Below the pieces are notes generated by a model that did no database searches, had not been told where the DNA came from, and saw nothing but the letters and a program-made list of their open reading frames with translations. The translations under genes were made by a program, and so were the position numbers. This document shows, piece by piece, positions 1 to 8,067 of a DNA stretch of 64,000 nt; the stretch's first letter is position 1, and each line of letters opens with the position of its first letter. Source of the DNA: an uncultured Woeseiaceae bacterium (GTDB lineage: Bacteria; Pseudomonadota; Gammaproteobacteria; Steroidobacterales; Woeseiaceae); the NCBI GenBank assembly GCA_945787845.1, contig CALZJH010000008.1, positions 1 to 64,000 of the forward strand, written 5' to 3'.

Positions 1-40
1 GCCCAAGCAGGCAAAGGGTTGTGAGGGTTCTGGACCACAT
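1..40 (-). CDS. partial CDS start, putative exported protein
   Basis: Reading leftwards from an ATG at 40, thirteen codons give MWSRTLTTLCLLG before the window edge. A short positively charged start followed by a hydrophobic run looks like the beginning of a signal peptide. It diverges from the rhodanese gene at 147. In other gammaproteobacteria the neighbourhood yibN-secB is followed by gpmI and an envC-like murein hydrolase activator, and a signal-bearing start would suit the latter better than gpmI. No clear ribosome binding site is visible and the frame stays open further upstream, so this is tentative. Confidence 0.3.
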   Translation of the reverse strand, partial: MWSRTLTTLCLLG

Positions 41-88
41 GGGCGCCGAGTGTAGCGTTTCGAGGCTATTCCCTCTCGCCCAAACGGG

Positions 89-94
89 TATAAT
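89..94 (+). promoter_or_regulatory. candidate -10 box (TATAAT) upstream of yibN
   Basis: A perfect TATAAT lies 52 bp before the yibN start. No convincing -35 hexamer is found 16-18 bp upstream, so it is only a candidate. Confidence 0.3.
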
Positions 95-146
95 CCCGGT
101 TTTTAGACTCTTCGAGGCGCGAATCTCGCGCCGAAACTGTTGATTC

Positions 147-611
147 ATGGACAAAATTCTCGAATTCACGGGCAGCCATCCGTTGCTGGTGTCGGCACTG
201 ATGGTCAGCTTTTTCGTTGCCGTCTTCATGGAGTTGCGCCGCAAGGCCAGCGGCACGATCAATATTGACACCACTGATGCCGTCAGGCTGATCAACAACG
301 ACGCCCTGGTTCTCGACTTGCGCAGTGCCGACGCGTACGGCCGCGGGCATATTGTGAGCGCACGTAGCATTCCGCACGATGAGCTGGAGGCGAAAATTTC
401 GTCGGTCGCCAAGGACAAGGCCACGCCGATCGTGGCCGTCTGTGACAACGGCATCTCCTCGACGCGCTCCGTGAATTTCTTGCGGCAACAGGGATACGAA
501 AGTGTCTACGGCCTCAAGGGCGGTATGAACGGCTGGTCCCAGGCGGGCCTTCCGGTCGTCACGGGCAAGAAAACAAAGAGCAAGTCCGGTAAAGGCAAGA
601 AACGCGGCTAG
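147..611 (+). CDS. yibN: membrane-anchored rhodanese-like protein (YibN type)
   Basis: 154 aa. Residues about 13-30 form one N-terminal membrane helix. Residues about 40-137 are a rhodanese domain with the active-site loop VAVCDNGISS, where Cys99 would carry the persulfide. The C-terminal tail is a run of Lys/Gly/Ser. The family handles sulfane sulfur at the inner membrane; the exact acceptor is unknown. In many gammaproteobacteria yibN is followed by grxC and then secB. Here secB follows directly after 66 bp and no glutaredoxin gene is present. The ATG at 147 is the only start that includes the membrane helix. Confidence 0.85.
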   Translation: MDKILEFTGSHPLLVSALMVSFFVAVFMELRRKASGTINIDTTDAVRLINNDALVLDLRSADAYGRGHIVSARSIPHDELEAKISSVAKDKATPIVAVCDNGISSTRSVNFLRQQGYESVYGLKGGMNGWSQAGLPVVTGKKTKSKSGKGKKRG

Positions 612-677
612 ACGCGCTTGCATTTGAACGTATGATTCGCTCAAGCGGGTCTGATAATTGAGATAACAGGAACCATC

Positions 678-1160
678 ATGGCAGAGCAGGAACAGGTTGT
701 TGACAAGCAACTGGCAATCACCAAGATCTACATAAAAGACTTTTCATTTGAGTCACCGCAAACACCGCTGGTGTTCAAGAGCGGTGACTGGAAGCCGCAG
801 ACCAACCTCAACCTGCGCAGTTCGCACACGGCCATTGAAGGTGAGGGTGCTACTCACGAGATCGTTCTGACCATTACGGTTGAGGCCAAAGAAGACGACA
901 AGACGCTGTTCCTCGTCGAGCTTGCCCAGGCGGGCCTCTTCGAAATTACCGGTTACGAAGGCGACGAGCTGGGGGCTATTCTTGGCAGCTTCTGCCCGAA
1001 CATTCTGTTCCCGTATGCACGCGAGGCCATGGCCTCGATGATCCAGAAGGGCGGCTTCCCCGAATTCGTGCTGCAGCCGATCAACTTCGATGCGCTGTAC
1101 ATGCAATCCAAGCAACAACTGGCTGACCAGGCGGCAGCCGCTCCGGCGGAGACACACTGA
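678..1160 (+). CDS. secB: protein-export chaperone SecB
   Basis: 160 aa, the usual SecB length. The body matches the SecB fold throughout: an N-terminal IYIKDFSFESPQTPLVF strand, the acidic central region, and the C-terminal FPYAREAMASMIQKGGFPE segment. SecB is a cytosolic tetramer that holds precursor proteins unfolded and hands them to SecA. An AGGA ribosome site precedes the ATG. The stop codon TGA at 1158-1160 overlaps the next gene, gpsA, as is common for this pair. Confidence 0.97.
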   Translation: MAEQEQVVDKQLAITKIYIKDFSFESPQTPLVFKSGDWKPQTNLNLRSSHTAIEGEGATHEIVLTITVEAKEDDKTLFLVELAQAGLFEITGYEGDELGAILGSFCPNILFPYAREAMASMIQKGGFPEFVLQPINFDALYMQSKQQLADQAAAAPAETH

Positions 1161-2182
1161 TCAACGACACGGCACCGAAAACCATCGCCGTCATTGGCGC
1201 GGGCTCCTGGGGAACCGCGCTCGCGCTGCAGTTTGCGCGCGTGGGCTGCGAGGTGCGCCTCGGTGGCGTCGTTGAGCTCGACCTGCTCGAGACCATGGTC
1301 GATGAGCGCGAAAACAAGCGCTACCTGCCAGACGTGCCGTTTCCGGACAACCTGAAGGCGTATCCCGATCTCGAGGAATGCCTGCAGGGCGCCCGGGATA
1401 TCCTGGTCGTGGTTCCCAGCCATGGCCTGCGCGACACGCTGACCCGGATCAAGCCGCTGCTCGGCCCGGACTCCAGGATTTGCTGGGCGACGAAGGGCTT
1501 TGAACTCAGCACCGGCAAGCTGCCGCACCAGGTCGCTGCCGAAGTGCTTGGGTCCGACATTCCGGTCGCCGTGCTGTCCGGCCCGACCTTCGCCAAAGAG
1601 GTCGGCGAAGGGCTGCCAACCGCGATGACGATTGCGTCGCATGACCACGAATTTGCGCAGGCGCTCGCCGTGGCGATATCCAGCGACAACTTCAGGGCCT
1701 ACACCTCCGACGACATTATCGGCGTCGAGGTCGGTGGTGCCGTGAAGAACGCACTGGCTATCGGTGCCGGCATGTCCGACGGGCTTGGCTTCGGCGCCAA
1801 CACGCGCATCGCCCTGATCAACCGCGGGCTCGTCGAGCTCATGCGCCTCGGCGTGGCCCTTGGCGCAAAGAAAGAGACCTTTATGGGACTGGCGGGAATG
1901 GGCGACCTCGTGCTCACCTGCACCGACAACCTGTCGCGTAACCGGCGCATGGGCCTGGCGCTCGCGGCGGGGAAGACCGTCGAAGAGGCGCAGGAAGAAA
2001 TCCAGCAGGTTGTCGAGGGTGTGAAGGCTGCAAAGGCCGTCCACGACGTTGCCGCAGAACTCGGCATCGAGATGCCCATCGCCAACCAGGTGTATCGCAT
2101 TCTCTACGAAGGCGTTTCGCCGCGCGAAGCCGTTGAGACGCTGATGCGTCGCGAACTCAAGCCGGAGTCAGACCACCACTAA
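1157..2182 (+). CDS. gpsA: glycerol-3-phosphate dehydrogenase [NAD(P)+]
   Basis: About 341 aa when read from 1157, matching the family length (about 330-340). It reduces dihydroxyacetone phosphate to sn-glycerol-3-phosphate for phospholipid synthesis. The N-terminal dinucleotide motif GAGSWGTALAL requires the frame to begin near 1157. The frame opens after a TGA at 1124-1126 and has no ATG, GTG or TTG before 1241, which lies beyond the Rossmann glycine loop. The likely start is CTG at 1157, overlapping the secB stop as CTGA, or ATC at 1160. A GGAG lies 5 or 8 nt upstream respectively. Other conserved segments include SGPTFAKEV, VEVGGAVKNALAIGAG and GMGDLVLTCT. Identity is certain; the start is unusual. 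Confidence 0.95.
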   Translation: MINDTAPKTIAVIGAGSWGTALALQFARVGCEVRLGGVVELDLLETMVDERENKRYLPDVPFPDNLKAYPDLEECLQGARDILVVVPSHGLRDTLTRIKPLLGPDSRICWATKGFELSTGKLPHQVAAEVLGSDIPVAVLSGPTFAKEVGEGLPTAMTIASHDHEFAQALAVAISSDNFRAYTSDDIIGVEVGGAVKNALAIGAGMSDGLGFGANTRIALINRGLVELMRLGVALGAKKETFMGLAGMGDLVLTCTDNLSRNRRMGLALAAGKTVEEAQEEIQQVVEGVKAAKAVHDVAAELGIEMPIANQVYRILYEGVSPREAVETLMRRELKPESDHH

Positions 2183-2254
2183 CAACTCGAAAGTAGCGCG
2201 CTCGATTTCCTCTACTACACTAAATTCATACTAAAAACCGGAGAGGGCGCTCAA

Positions 2255-3742
2255 ATGGATCGACGGAAATTCTGCAAGACCACGCTGGCTGCGAGCATTG
2301 CAGCCTCCATGCCTGTTCTTACGGCATGCGGCAAGAAAGCGCCGGTAGCCACTGTGGCGGACACCAGCATCAAGGGTGTGTCACTGGATGGCGCCGAGAT
2401 TGAACTGGAGAAGGCGGCGATCAGGGAGCTCGGCGACGCAATGTCCGGGCCCGTAATTCTCTCCGGCCACCCCGACTACGAGGGCTCGCGAAAGATCTGG
2501 AACGGCATGCACGACAAGCGGCCCGCGTTGATCGCTCGTTGCTTGTCGAGCGAGGACGTCGCACATGCGGTTAACTTCGCAAGAGACCGCGGTCTTCTCA
2601 CTGCCGTTCGCGGTGGTGGCCACAGCTGGCCCGGCAAGTCGATTTGCGACGACGGCATCGTTGTCGACCTGTCCCATATGACAAACGTCGAAATCGACGT
2701 CGACAACAAGATTGCCATGACGGCCGGTGGTGCATTACTCGGCCATCTCGACGACGCGGCACTGGCACAGGGTCTCGTCACCACCGCTGGTGTCGTCTCA
2801 CACACGGGCGTGGGTGGCTACACCACAGGCGGTGGCTTCGGTCGCCTGAATCGGAAATATGGACTTACTATCGACAACCTGCTCGGCGCGGAGATTGTCA
2901 CCGCGGACGGCCAGGTCCGCTACGTCAGCGCGGAGCAGGAGCCCGACCTTTTCTGGGCCATTCGTGGTGGTGGTGGCAACTTCGGCGCCGTGACACGGTT
3001 CGACTTCCAGCTGCACGACTTCGACCGCGACATCTACTCGGGCATGATTGTCTGGCCTGTCGAGCAGGCGCGCGAGGTGCTCGAGTTCTACGCGGACTGG
3101 CAGGGCGGTCTGTCGCGCGAGCTGTACACCGGGCCTGCGATGATTACGCATCCTGAGCTGGGCCACGTCATTGCAATGGAGGTCGTTTACAACGGTGATC
3201 CGGCGCAGGGAGAAAAGGAAATTGCTCCGCTGCGCGCGATCGGCAAACCCGCCGTCGACGCTATCATGGTGCAGGACTACAAGGTCATGCAGACACAGGA
3301 GGACGCAATGCTCGCACACGGCATTCGCTCGTACGCGAAGAACGCCATGATCGGTGAATTCTCGCAGGCGCTCGTCGATGATCTTGTTGATTCCTATATT
3401 GCCGACCCCCGCGCCGGTATCTTCACGCATACCTGCGGCGGCGCCGTCGCGGACTACGGCGCGACGGACACGTCGTTCCCGCATCGCGACACCCAGACCA
3501 TGATCGTCTTTTTTACGGGCTGGATGGACCCGGCGGAGGACGACGTCGGCAAGCAGATGTGCCGCGACTGGCACGCCGCACTCGAGCGTCATTCAATCGG
3601 CTACTACGACAATATCGAGCAGGACGGAGACACTCGCGTCGCGCGCAATTTCGGGCCCAACTACCCGCGCCTGCGCGAGATCAAGGCCGCTTACGACCCG
3701 GGTAACCAGTTCCGACTCAACAGCAATATCGAACCGGCCTAG
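2255..3742 (+). CDS. Tat-exported FAD-linked oxidase (berberine-bridge / 6-hydroxynicotine oxidase family)
   Basis: 495 aa. The N-terminus DRRKFCKTTL is a twin-arginine signal and is followed by the lipobox VLTAC (Cys25), so the protein is probably a Tat-exported lipoprotein. The FAD-binding PP loop VRGGGHSWPG carries His123, the usual site of covalent 8-alpha-FAD attachment. The second covalent Cys of bicovalent family members is absent (VSHTGVGGY). The C-terminal BBE segment ends YDPGNQFRLNSNI, as in the family. Substrate is unknown; relatives oxidise alcohols, sugars or alkaloids with O2. A strong GGAGAGGG ribosome site precedes the ATG. The last 4 bp overlap the convergent trmL stop. Confidence 0.85.
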   Translation: MDRRKFCKTTLAASIAASMPVLTACGKKAPVATVADTSIKGVSLDGAEIELEKAAIRELGDAMSGPVILSGHPDYEGSRKIWNGMHDKRPALIARCLSSEDVAHAVNFARDRGLLTAVRGGGHSWPGKSICDDGIVVDLSHMTNVEIDVDNKIAMTAGGALLGHLDDAALAQGLVTTAGVVSHTGVGGYTTGGGFGRLNRKYGLTIDNLLGAEIVTADGQVRYVSAEQEPDLFWAIRGGGGNFGAVTRFDFQLHDFDRDIYSGMIVWPVEQAREVLEFYADWQGGLSRELYTGPAMITHPELGHVIAMEVVYNGDPAQGEKEIAPLRAIGKPAVDAIMVQDYKVMQTQEDAMLAHGIRSYAKNAMIGEFSQALVDDLVDSYIADPRAGIFTHTCGGAVADYGATDTSFPHRDTQTMIVFFTGWMDPAEDDVGKQMCRDWHAALERHSIGYYDNIEQDGDTRVARNFGPNYPRLREIKAAYDPGNQFRLNSNIEPA

Positions 3743-4203
3743 GCACCGCCCGCGAAACCGAGCTGGCGCCAGGCCTCGTAAACCACAACCGCAGCCGAGT
3801 TCGAGAGATTCAGGCTGCGGTTGCCTTCCTGCATGGGCAGTCGCAGCCGCTGCTCCGACGGCAGCTCGTCGAGTACGGCTTGTGGCAGGCCACGCGTCTC
3901 GGGACCGAACAGCAGCGCATCGCCTTGCTTGAAGCGCGCTTCGTTATAGCGCCGCGAGTTGCGCGTCGACAGGGCAAACACGCGGGGATGGTCGAGGGCC
4001 GCAAGACAGTCACCGAGTGATGCGTGCGTTTGCACGCTGACGAATTCCCCGTAATCGAGTCCGGCTCGACGCAGGCGCTTCTCATCGAGATCGAAGCCGA
4101 GCGGCTCGATCAGATGCAGGCCGGTCCCCGTGTTTGCGCAAAGGCGAATGATATTGCCTGTATTCGGCGGTATCTCGGGTTCGTAAAGAATGACGGAGAA
4201 CAT
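3739..4203 (-). CDS. trmL: tRNA (cytidine/uridine(34)-2'-O)-methyltransferase TrmL
   Basis: 154 aa from the ATG at 4203; the frame is open 36 nt further up, but MFSVILYEPEIPPNTGN is the family N-terminus. SPOUT-class motifs are FGPETRGLP and the C-terminal knot RSLNLSNSAAVVVYE. The enzyme 2'-O-methylates the wobble nucleotide of tRNA-Leu isoacceptors with S-adenosylmethionine. It is divergent from the dihydroorotate dehydrogenase gene with only 20 bp between the starts, so any promoters must lie within neighbouring coding sequence. Confidence 0.93.
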   Translation of the reverse strand: MFSVILYEPEIPPNTGNIIRLCANTGTGLHLIEPLGFDLDEKRLRRAGLDYGEFVSVQTHASLGDCLAALDHPRVFALSTRNSRRYNEARFKQGDALLFGPETRGLPQAVLDELPSEQRLRLPMQEGNRSLNLSNSAAVVVYEAWRQLGFAGGA

Positions 4204-4223
4204 TGGGGTAGAATGCCGCCGCG

Positions 4224-5153
4224 ATGTCGAACAATCCACTACATACGGAGTTCTGTGGCCTGTCGCTGGCCACTCCTATCGTGCTTTTGTCCGGCTGCGT
4301 CGGCTTCGGCGAAGAGTACACGCGAGTTGAGGGCTATTCGAACGCAGACGTCGGCGCCGTGTGTCTCAAGGGCACGACCGGCGACGCGCGACTCGGCAAT
4401 CCCGCACATCGTGTCTACGAGACACCCGACGGCATGCTCAATGCCATCGGCCTGCAGAATCCCGGCGTCGACAAGGTCGTCGATGAGATTCTGCCCGGAC
4501 TGGATTTTTCCGAGACCCGGTTCATCGCCAACGTTTCGGGCTCCACCGTCGAGGAATACGAACGCGTGACAGAGCGCTTCGACGACTCAGAAATAGATGC
4601 CATCGAAATCAACATCTCCTGCCCAAACGTCAAGGAAGGCGGCGTGGCTTTTGGTAACGACCCGGAGATGTCCGCCCGCGTCGTCGCCGCCTGCCGGGCG
4701 AAGACAAACAAGCCGCTCATCACGAAGCTGTCGCCGAACCAGACCGACATCCAGACCAATGCGCGTCTGTGCATCGAGGCCGGCACCGATGGCTTCGCCT
4801 GCATCAATACGCTGATGGGCATGGCGATCGACGCCGCGTCACGCAAACCGGTTATTGGTAACGTGCAGGGCGGTCTGTCCGGCCCGGCCATCAAGCCCAT
4901 TGCGCTGTTAAAGGTGCACCAGGTTTACCAGGTGGCGAAGGCGCACAATGTGCCGATCATTGGGCAGGGGGGCATCACGACAGCGGATGATGCGATCGAA
5001 TTCATGATTGCAGGTGCGTCGACTGTGGGTGTCGGTACAGCTTTGTTCTATGACCCGCTGATCTGCAAGAAGATCAACGCGGGCCTTATGGATTACCTCG
5101 AGCGCAACGGCATGGCGCGTGTCAGCGAGCTTGTCGGATCGCTAAACACATAA
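4224..5153 (+). CDS. pyrD: dihydroorotate dehydrogenase, class 1 (1B-like)
   Basis: 309 aa with the (beta/alpha)8 FMN fold. The segment INISCPNVKEGG carries the catalytic base as Cys133, which marks class 1 (class 2 uses Ser). The FMN-phosphate region GQGGITTADDAIEFMIAGA and the substrate segment AIGLQNPG are present. It oxidises dihydroorotate to orotate in pyrimidine synthesis. Class 1B enzymes normally pair with PyrK, an iron-sulfur/FAD subunit passing electrons to NAD+; no pyrK is adjacent or elsewhere in this window. Most gammaproteobacteria have the membrane class 2 enzyme instead. The 3' end overlaps the GNAT gene on the other strand by 32 bp. Confidence 0.9.
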   Translation: MSNNPLHTEFCGLSLATPIVLLSGCVGFGEEYTRVEGYSNADVGAVCLKGTTGDARLGNPAHRVYETPDGMLNAIGLQNPGVDKVVDEILPGLDFSETRFIANVSGSTVEEYERVTERFDDSEIDAIEINISCPNVKEGGVAFGNDPEMSARVVAACRAKTNKPLITKLSPNQTDIQTNARLCIEAGTDGFACINTLMGMAIDAASRKPVIGNVQGGLSGPAIKPIALLKVHQVYQVAKAHNVPIIGQGGITTADDAIEFMIAGASTVGVGTALFYDPLICKKINAGLMDYLERNGMARVSELVGSLNT

Positions 5154-5589
5154 AGCGACTGAACGGGTCGGGCCGATACTCGGCGAACGGCCCGCAGAAC
5201 TCGAAGCCATTCTTCAGGTAGAGCGCGTGTGCCGGCTCGAATGCCGGTCCCGAGCCCGTTTCCAGGCTGAGCCAGACGTACTGGCGCTCGCGCGCGACAG
5301 CGATGATGTGGTGGAGCAGCATCGTCGCAACGCCTTTGCCAAGGTGCGGCTCGGCGGTCCGCATTGACTTGATTTCACCGTGCTTCGCGTTAAGTTCCTT
5401 GAGCGCGCCGCAGCCCAGCAACGCCTGACCCTCGCGAACGGCCCAGAACGTGATCTCGTCGGACAGAAGCTCGTCAATATCCAGGGCGTGAATACTATCG
5501 GGTGGTGAGTGTTCCGCCATGCCGGCGAGATGCTGTGTCAGGAGGGCCTGCACATCGGGTGCCAGGAGTTCGCCGGTGGAAATGATCAA
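5122..5589 (-). CDS. GNAT family N-acetyltransferase
   Basis: 155 aa. The acetyl-CoA pyrophosphate loop is visible as LGKGVATMLL, preceded by the strand GEIKSMRTAEPH and followed by YLKNGFEFCGPFAEY. Substrate is unknown. The start is TTG at 5589, overlapping the ntrC stop as TTGA, so translation is probably coupled to ntrC and the gene sits at the end of the glnA-ntrBC gene set. Its 3' end overlaps the last codons of the convergent dihydroorotate dehydrogenase gene. Confidence 0.85.
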   Translation of the reverse strand: MIISTGELLAPDVQALLTQHLAGMAEHSPPDSIHALDIDELLSDEITFWAVREGQALLGCGALKELNAKHGEIKSMRTAEPHLGKGVATMLLHHIIAVARERQYVWLSLETGSGPAFEPAHALYLKNGFEFCGPFAEYRPDPFSRFMCLAIRQAR

Positions 5590-6983
5590 TCGAGGTGCAG
5601 CGCCTTCATCTTGCGCGCGAGCGTGTTCCGCCCCCAGCCGAGCAGCTTCGCCGCTTCCTGGCGATGCCCGTTCGTACGCGCCATCGCCGTCTCAATAAGC
5701 GTCTTTTCAAACTCGGGCAATGCTGTTTCCAACAGCGGATGGTCGCTGTTCTTGATCTGGCCCTCGGCCCAGGCCGCGAGCAGGCGCGTCCACTCACGGG
5801 CGCCGCGCTGCGGCGACTCGGTCCCGCCGAGATCGCCCGGAATATCCTCTGCGGTGATTACGCCGCCCGGTGCGGTCACCGTCAGGCGGCGGGCCGCGTT
5901 AACGAGCTGGCGCACGTTGCCTGGCCAGTTGAAGGCCTGCAACGCATCCAGCGCGTCAGCATCCATGCTCTTGGCCGGCGCGCCGAGTTCCTGGCCAGCT
6001 TCGGCGAGGTAGTGCTGCAGGAGCAGCGGAATATCTTCGCGGCGCTGCCGCAGTGGCGGGGTGTTTATCCGAATCACGTTGAGGCGGTGGTACAGGTCTT
6101 CGCGAAATCGCGACTCCTTCACAGCACGCGCAAGGTCCTGGTTCGTAGCGGCGATGACGCGAACATCGACCTTGATCGCCGCCTGTCCGCCAACCCGGTA
6201 GAACTCGCTTTCTGCGAGCACGCGCAGCAGCCGGGTTTGCAGTCCGGGCGACATATCGCCGATTTCATCGAGAAATAACGTGCCGCCGTTGGCCTGCTCG
6301 AATCGTCCTATGCGCCTCGCGTCCGCGCCCGTAAAGGCGCCCTTTTCGTGACCGAACAGTTCAGACTCGAGAAGCTCCGATGCAATCGCCGACGTATTCA
6401 ATGCGACGAACGGCTTGTTCGCGCGCGGGCTGTGGTCGTGCAGCGCGCGGGCGACGAGTTCCTTGCCGGTTCCCGATTCGCCGGTGATCAGGACGGTCAT
6501 GCTGGATCCGGCAAGCCGGCCAATCGACCGAAAGACTTCCTGCATCGCGGGCGCCTGACCGATCATCGACGCCATCGAACCGGGTGCCTCGATCTGCGTC
6601 TCACCGTGTCCATTCAGCCGGGCAGCTTTGCGCACAAGTTCGACGGCCTCGTCGATATCAAAAGGCTTCGGCAGGTATTCGAACGCGCCCCCTTTGTAGG
6701 CAGCCACCGCGTTCTCCAGGTCGGAGTGTGCGGTAATCACGATGATGGGCAGGTCAGGGCAGGTTCCCTGCAACCGCTCCAGCAGAGCAAGGCCGCTCAT
6801 ACCGGGCATGCGCACATCGGTAATGAGGACGTCGGGCTGGCCGTCGCCGAGCGCGTCGAGCAGGTGCTCTGCTCGCTCGAAAGAGCGCGTTTCCATTTCG
6901 GCTTGCTTCAGCGCCTTCTCGAGCACCCAGCGAACGGAATCGTCGTCGTCGACGATCCAGACATTGAGGGGCCGTTTAGCCAA
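5586..6983 (-). CDS. ntrC: nitrogen regulation response regulator NtrC
   Basis: 465 aa from a TTG at 6983, with GGTGG 6 nt upstream and overlapping the ntrB stop; a GTG/ATG-type start further up at 7016 would add 11 residues. Domains in order: receiver ([11 protein letters not shown], phospho-acceptor Asp56 in LITDVRMPG); sigma-54 AAA+ domain with Walker A GESGTGKE and the sigma-54-contacting loop GAFTGA; and a C-terminal Fis-type helix-turn-helix ending [20 protein letters not shown]. Phosphorylated NtrC activates sigma-54 promoters under nitrogen limitation. The likely target, the glnA promoter at 10138-10264, is in this window. Confidence 0.95.
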   Translation of the reverse strand: MAKRPLNVWIVDDDDSVRWVLEKALKQAEMETRSFERAEHLLDALGDGQPDVLITDVRMPGMSGLALLERLQGTCPDLPIIVITAHSDLENAVAAYKGGAFEYLPKPFDIDEAVELVRKAARLNGHGETQIEAPGSMASMIGQAPAMQEVFRSIGRLAGSSMTVLITGESGTGKELVARALHDHSPRANKPFVALNTSAIASELLESELFGHEKGAFTGADARRIGRFEQANGGTLFLDEIGDMSPGLQTRLLRVLAESEFYRVGGQAAIKVDVRVIAATNQDLARAVKESRFREDLYHRLNVIRINTPPLRQRREDIPLLLQHYLAEAGQELGAPAKSMDADALDALQAFNWPGNVRQLVNAARRLTVTAPGGVITAEDIPGDLGGTESPQRGAREWTRLLAAWAEGQIKNSDHPLLETALPEFEKTLIETAMARTNGHRQEAAKLLGWGRNTLARKMKALHLD

Positions 6984-8067
6984 CGCTTGCCACCTGCTCC
7001 AGCGGGATTCGAACAATAAACAGGGTACGGCCCGGTCGACTGTCGAATTCGATCAGGCCCCCGTGTCGGCTAATCAGCTCCTGCGCCGCCGGCAATCCCA
7101 GCCCCGTCCCCTCTGGCCTGCTCGTGACAAGCGGGTAGAAAATGGACGCCTGCAAATCCGTCGGTATGCCCGGTCCGTCATCTTCAATTTCTATGCTCGC
7201 AATGACGCGATGGCGTACGTCGCCGATCGTATAATTGGTGACCGCCCGGCTGCGCAAGGTAATCGTGCCCTGCCCGTCAAGTGCCGCCGTAGCGTTGCGT
7301 ACCAGGTTGAGCAAGGCCTGGATCATCTGGTCGCGATCGAGGTCGATCAGCGGCAAGCCAGGATCGTAGTCCCGTTGAATAGTGACACTCCTGTGGTCCT
7401 CGGCCTCGACGAGGCGTACGACGTATTCGAGTAGCTCGTGCACGTTAACGGGTGCTTTCCTGGGTGGTCCGCCAGGTCCGAGCAGGGTGTCGACCAGCCC
7501 CGCAAGCCGATCCGTTTCGCTAATAACGACATCGGTGTATTCGCGCAGCTCCGCCTCGTCAAGCTGGCGCTCCAGCAATTGTGCAGCACCGCGAATTCCT
7601 CCAAGGGGGTTCTTTATTTCGTGCGCCAGCTGGCGAATCATCTGGCGGCCGGCGCCATGCTGAATCAATAGTGCGTTCTCACGAGTGATCTGTGTACGCC
7701 GTGTGACATCGGCAATCTCGACGAGCAGCGTAGCGTCACCGATGGACACCGGCGACACATGACAGTCGATGGTGCGCTCATCGGCATGCACTTCGGACGG
7801 CGCCAGTTTCATTTCGTTGGCGTAGTGATCACCGGTCGTCGCCACGCGCGCCAGGATTTCCCGCATCTCGGGTTCGTCGTCCACAAGCTGCAGCAGCGAC
7901 TGGCCGCGGGCGCGCCGCCGGCTGATGCCAAGAATGTTCTCGGCGGCCGGGTTCAGGTCAACGATAAGCAGGCTTTCGTCAAGCAGAACGATGCCGGACG
8001 TCAGGCTGTCGAGGATGTTGCGGGAGTTGGTGTTGAGCGGTCCGCCGCTCGAGCCGTCGTCGCTTAG
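6976..8067 (-). CDS. ntrB: nitrogen regulation histidine kinase NtrB
   Basis: About 363 aa if it begins where E. coli NtrB would (349 aa). A PAS domain (NILDSLTSGIVLLDES) is followed by the H-box with the phosphorylated His in LAHEIKNPLGGIRGAA, then the ATPase boxes (N: LVRNATAALDG; G1: EDDGPGIP; G2: GTGLGLPAA). It controls NtrC phosphorylation according to PII status. The start is a puzzle: no ATG, GTG or TTG occurs between the end of the upstream DUF4124 gene and a GTG deep inside the PAS domain. The only ATG (8304) lies far inside the upstream gene and would add about 79 arginine-rich, shadow-like residues. The coordinate used is a CTA overlapping the upstream TAA, as a placeholder. Confidence 0.92.
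   Translation of the reverse strand, partial: LSDDGSSGGPLNTNSRNILDSLTSGIVLLDESLLIVDLNPAAENILGISRRRARGQSLLQLVDDEPEMREILARVATTGDHYANEMKLAPSEVHADERTIDCHVSPVSIGDATLLVEIADVTRRTQITRENALLIQHGAGRQMIRQLAHEIKNPLGGIRGAAQLLERQLDEAELREYTDVVISETDRLAGLVDTLLGPGGPPRKAPVNVHELLEYVVRLVEAEDHRSVTIQRDYDPGLPLIDLDRDQMIQALLNLVRNATAALDGQGTITLRSRAVTNYTIGDVRHRVIASIEIEDDGPGIPTDLQASIFYPLVTSRPEGTGLGLPAAQELISRHGGLIEFDSRPGRTLFIVRIPLEQVASVG

Noticed and set aside
953-2044. 363-codon minus-strand open frame opposite secB and gpsA
   Set aside because: It lies over two certain genes, and its composition (Arg, His, Gly, Ala) is that of a shadow frame.
5595-7019. Plus-strand frames opposite ntrC (227 and 223 codons)
   Set aside because: Both are antisense to NtrC motifs and lack any family resemblance.
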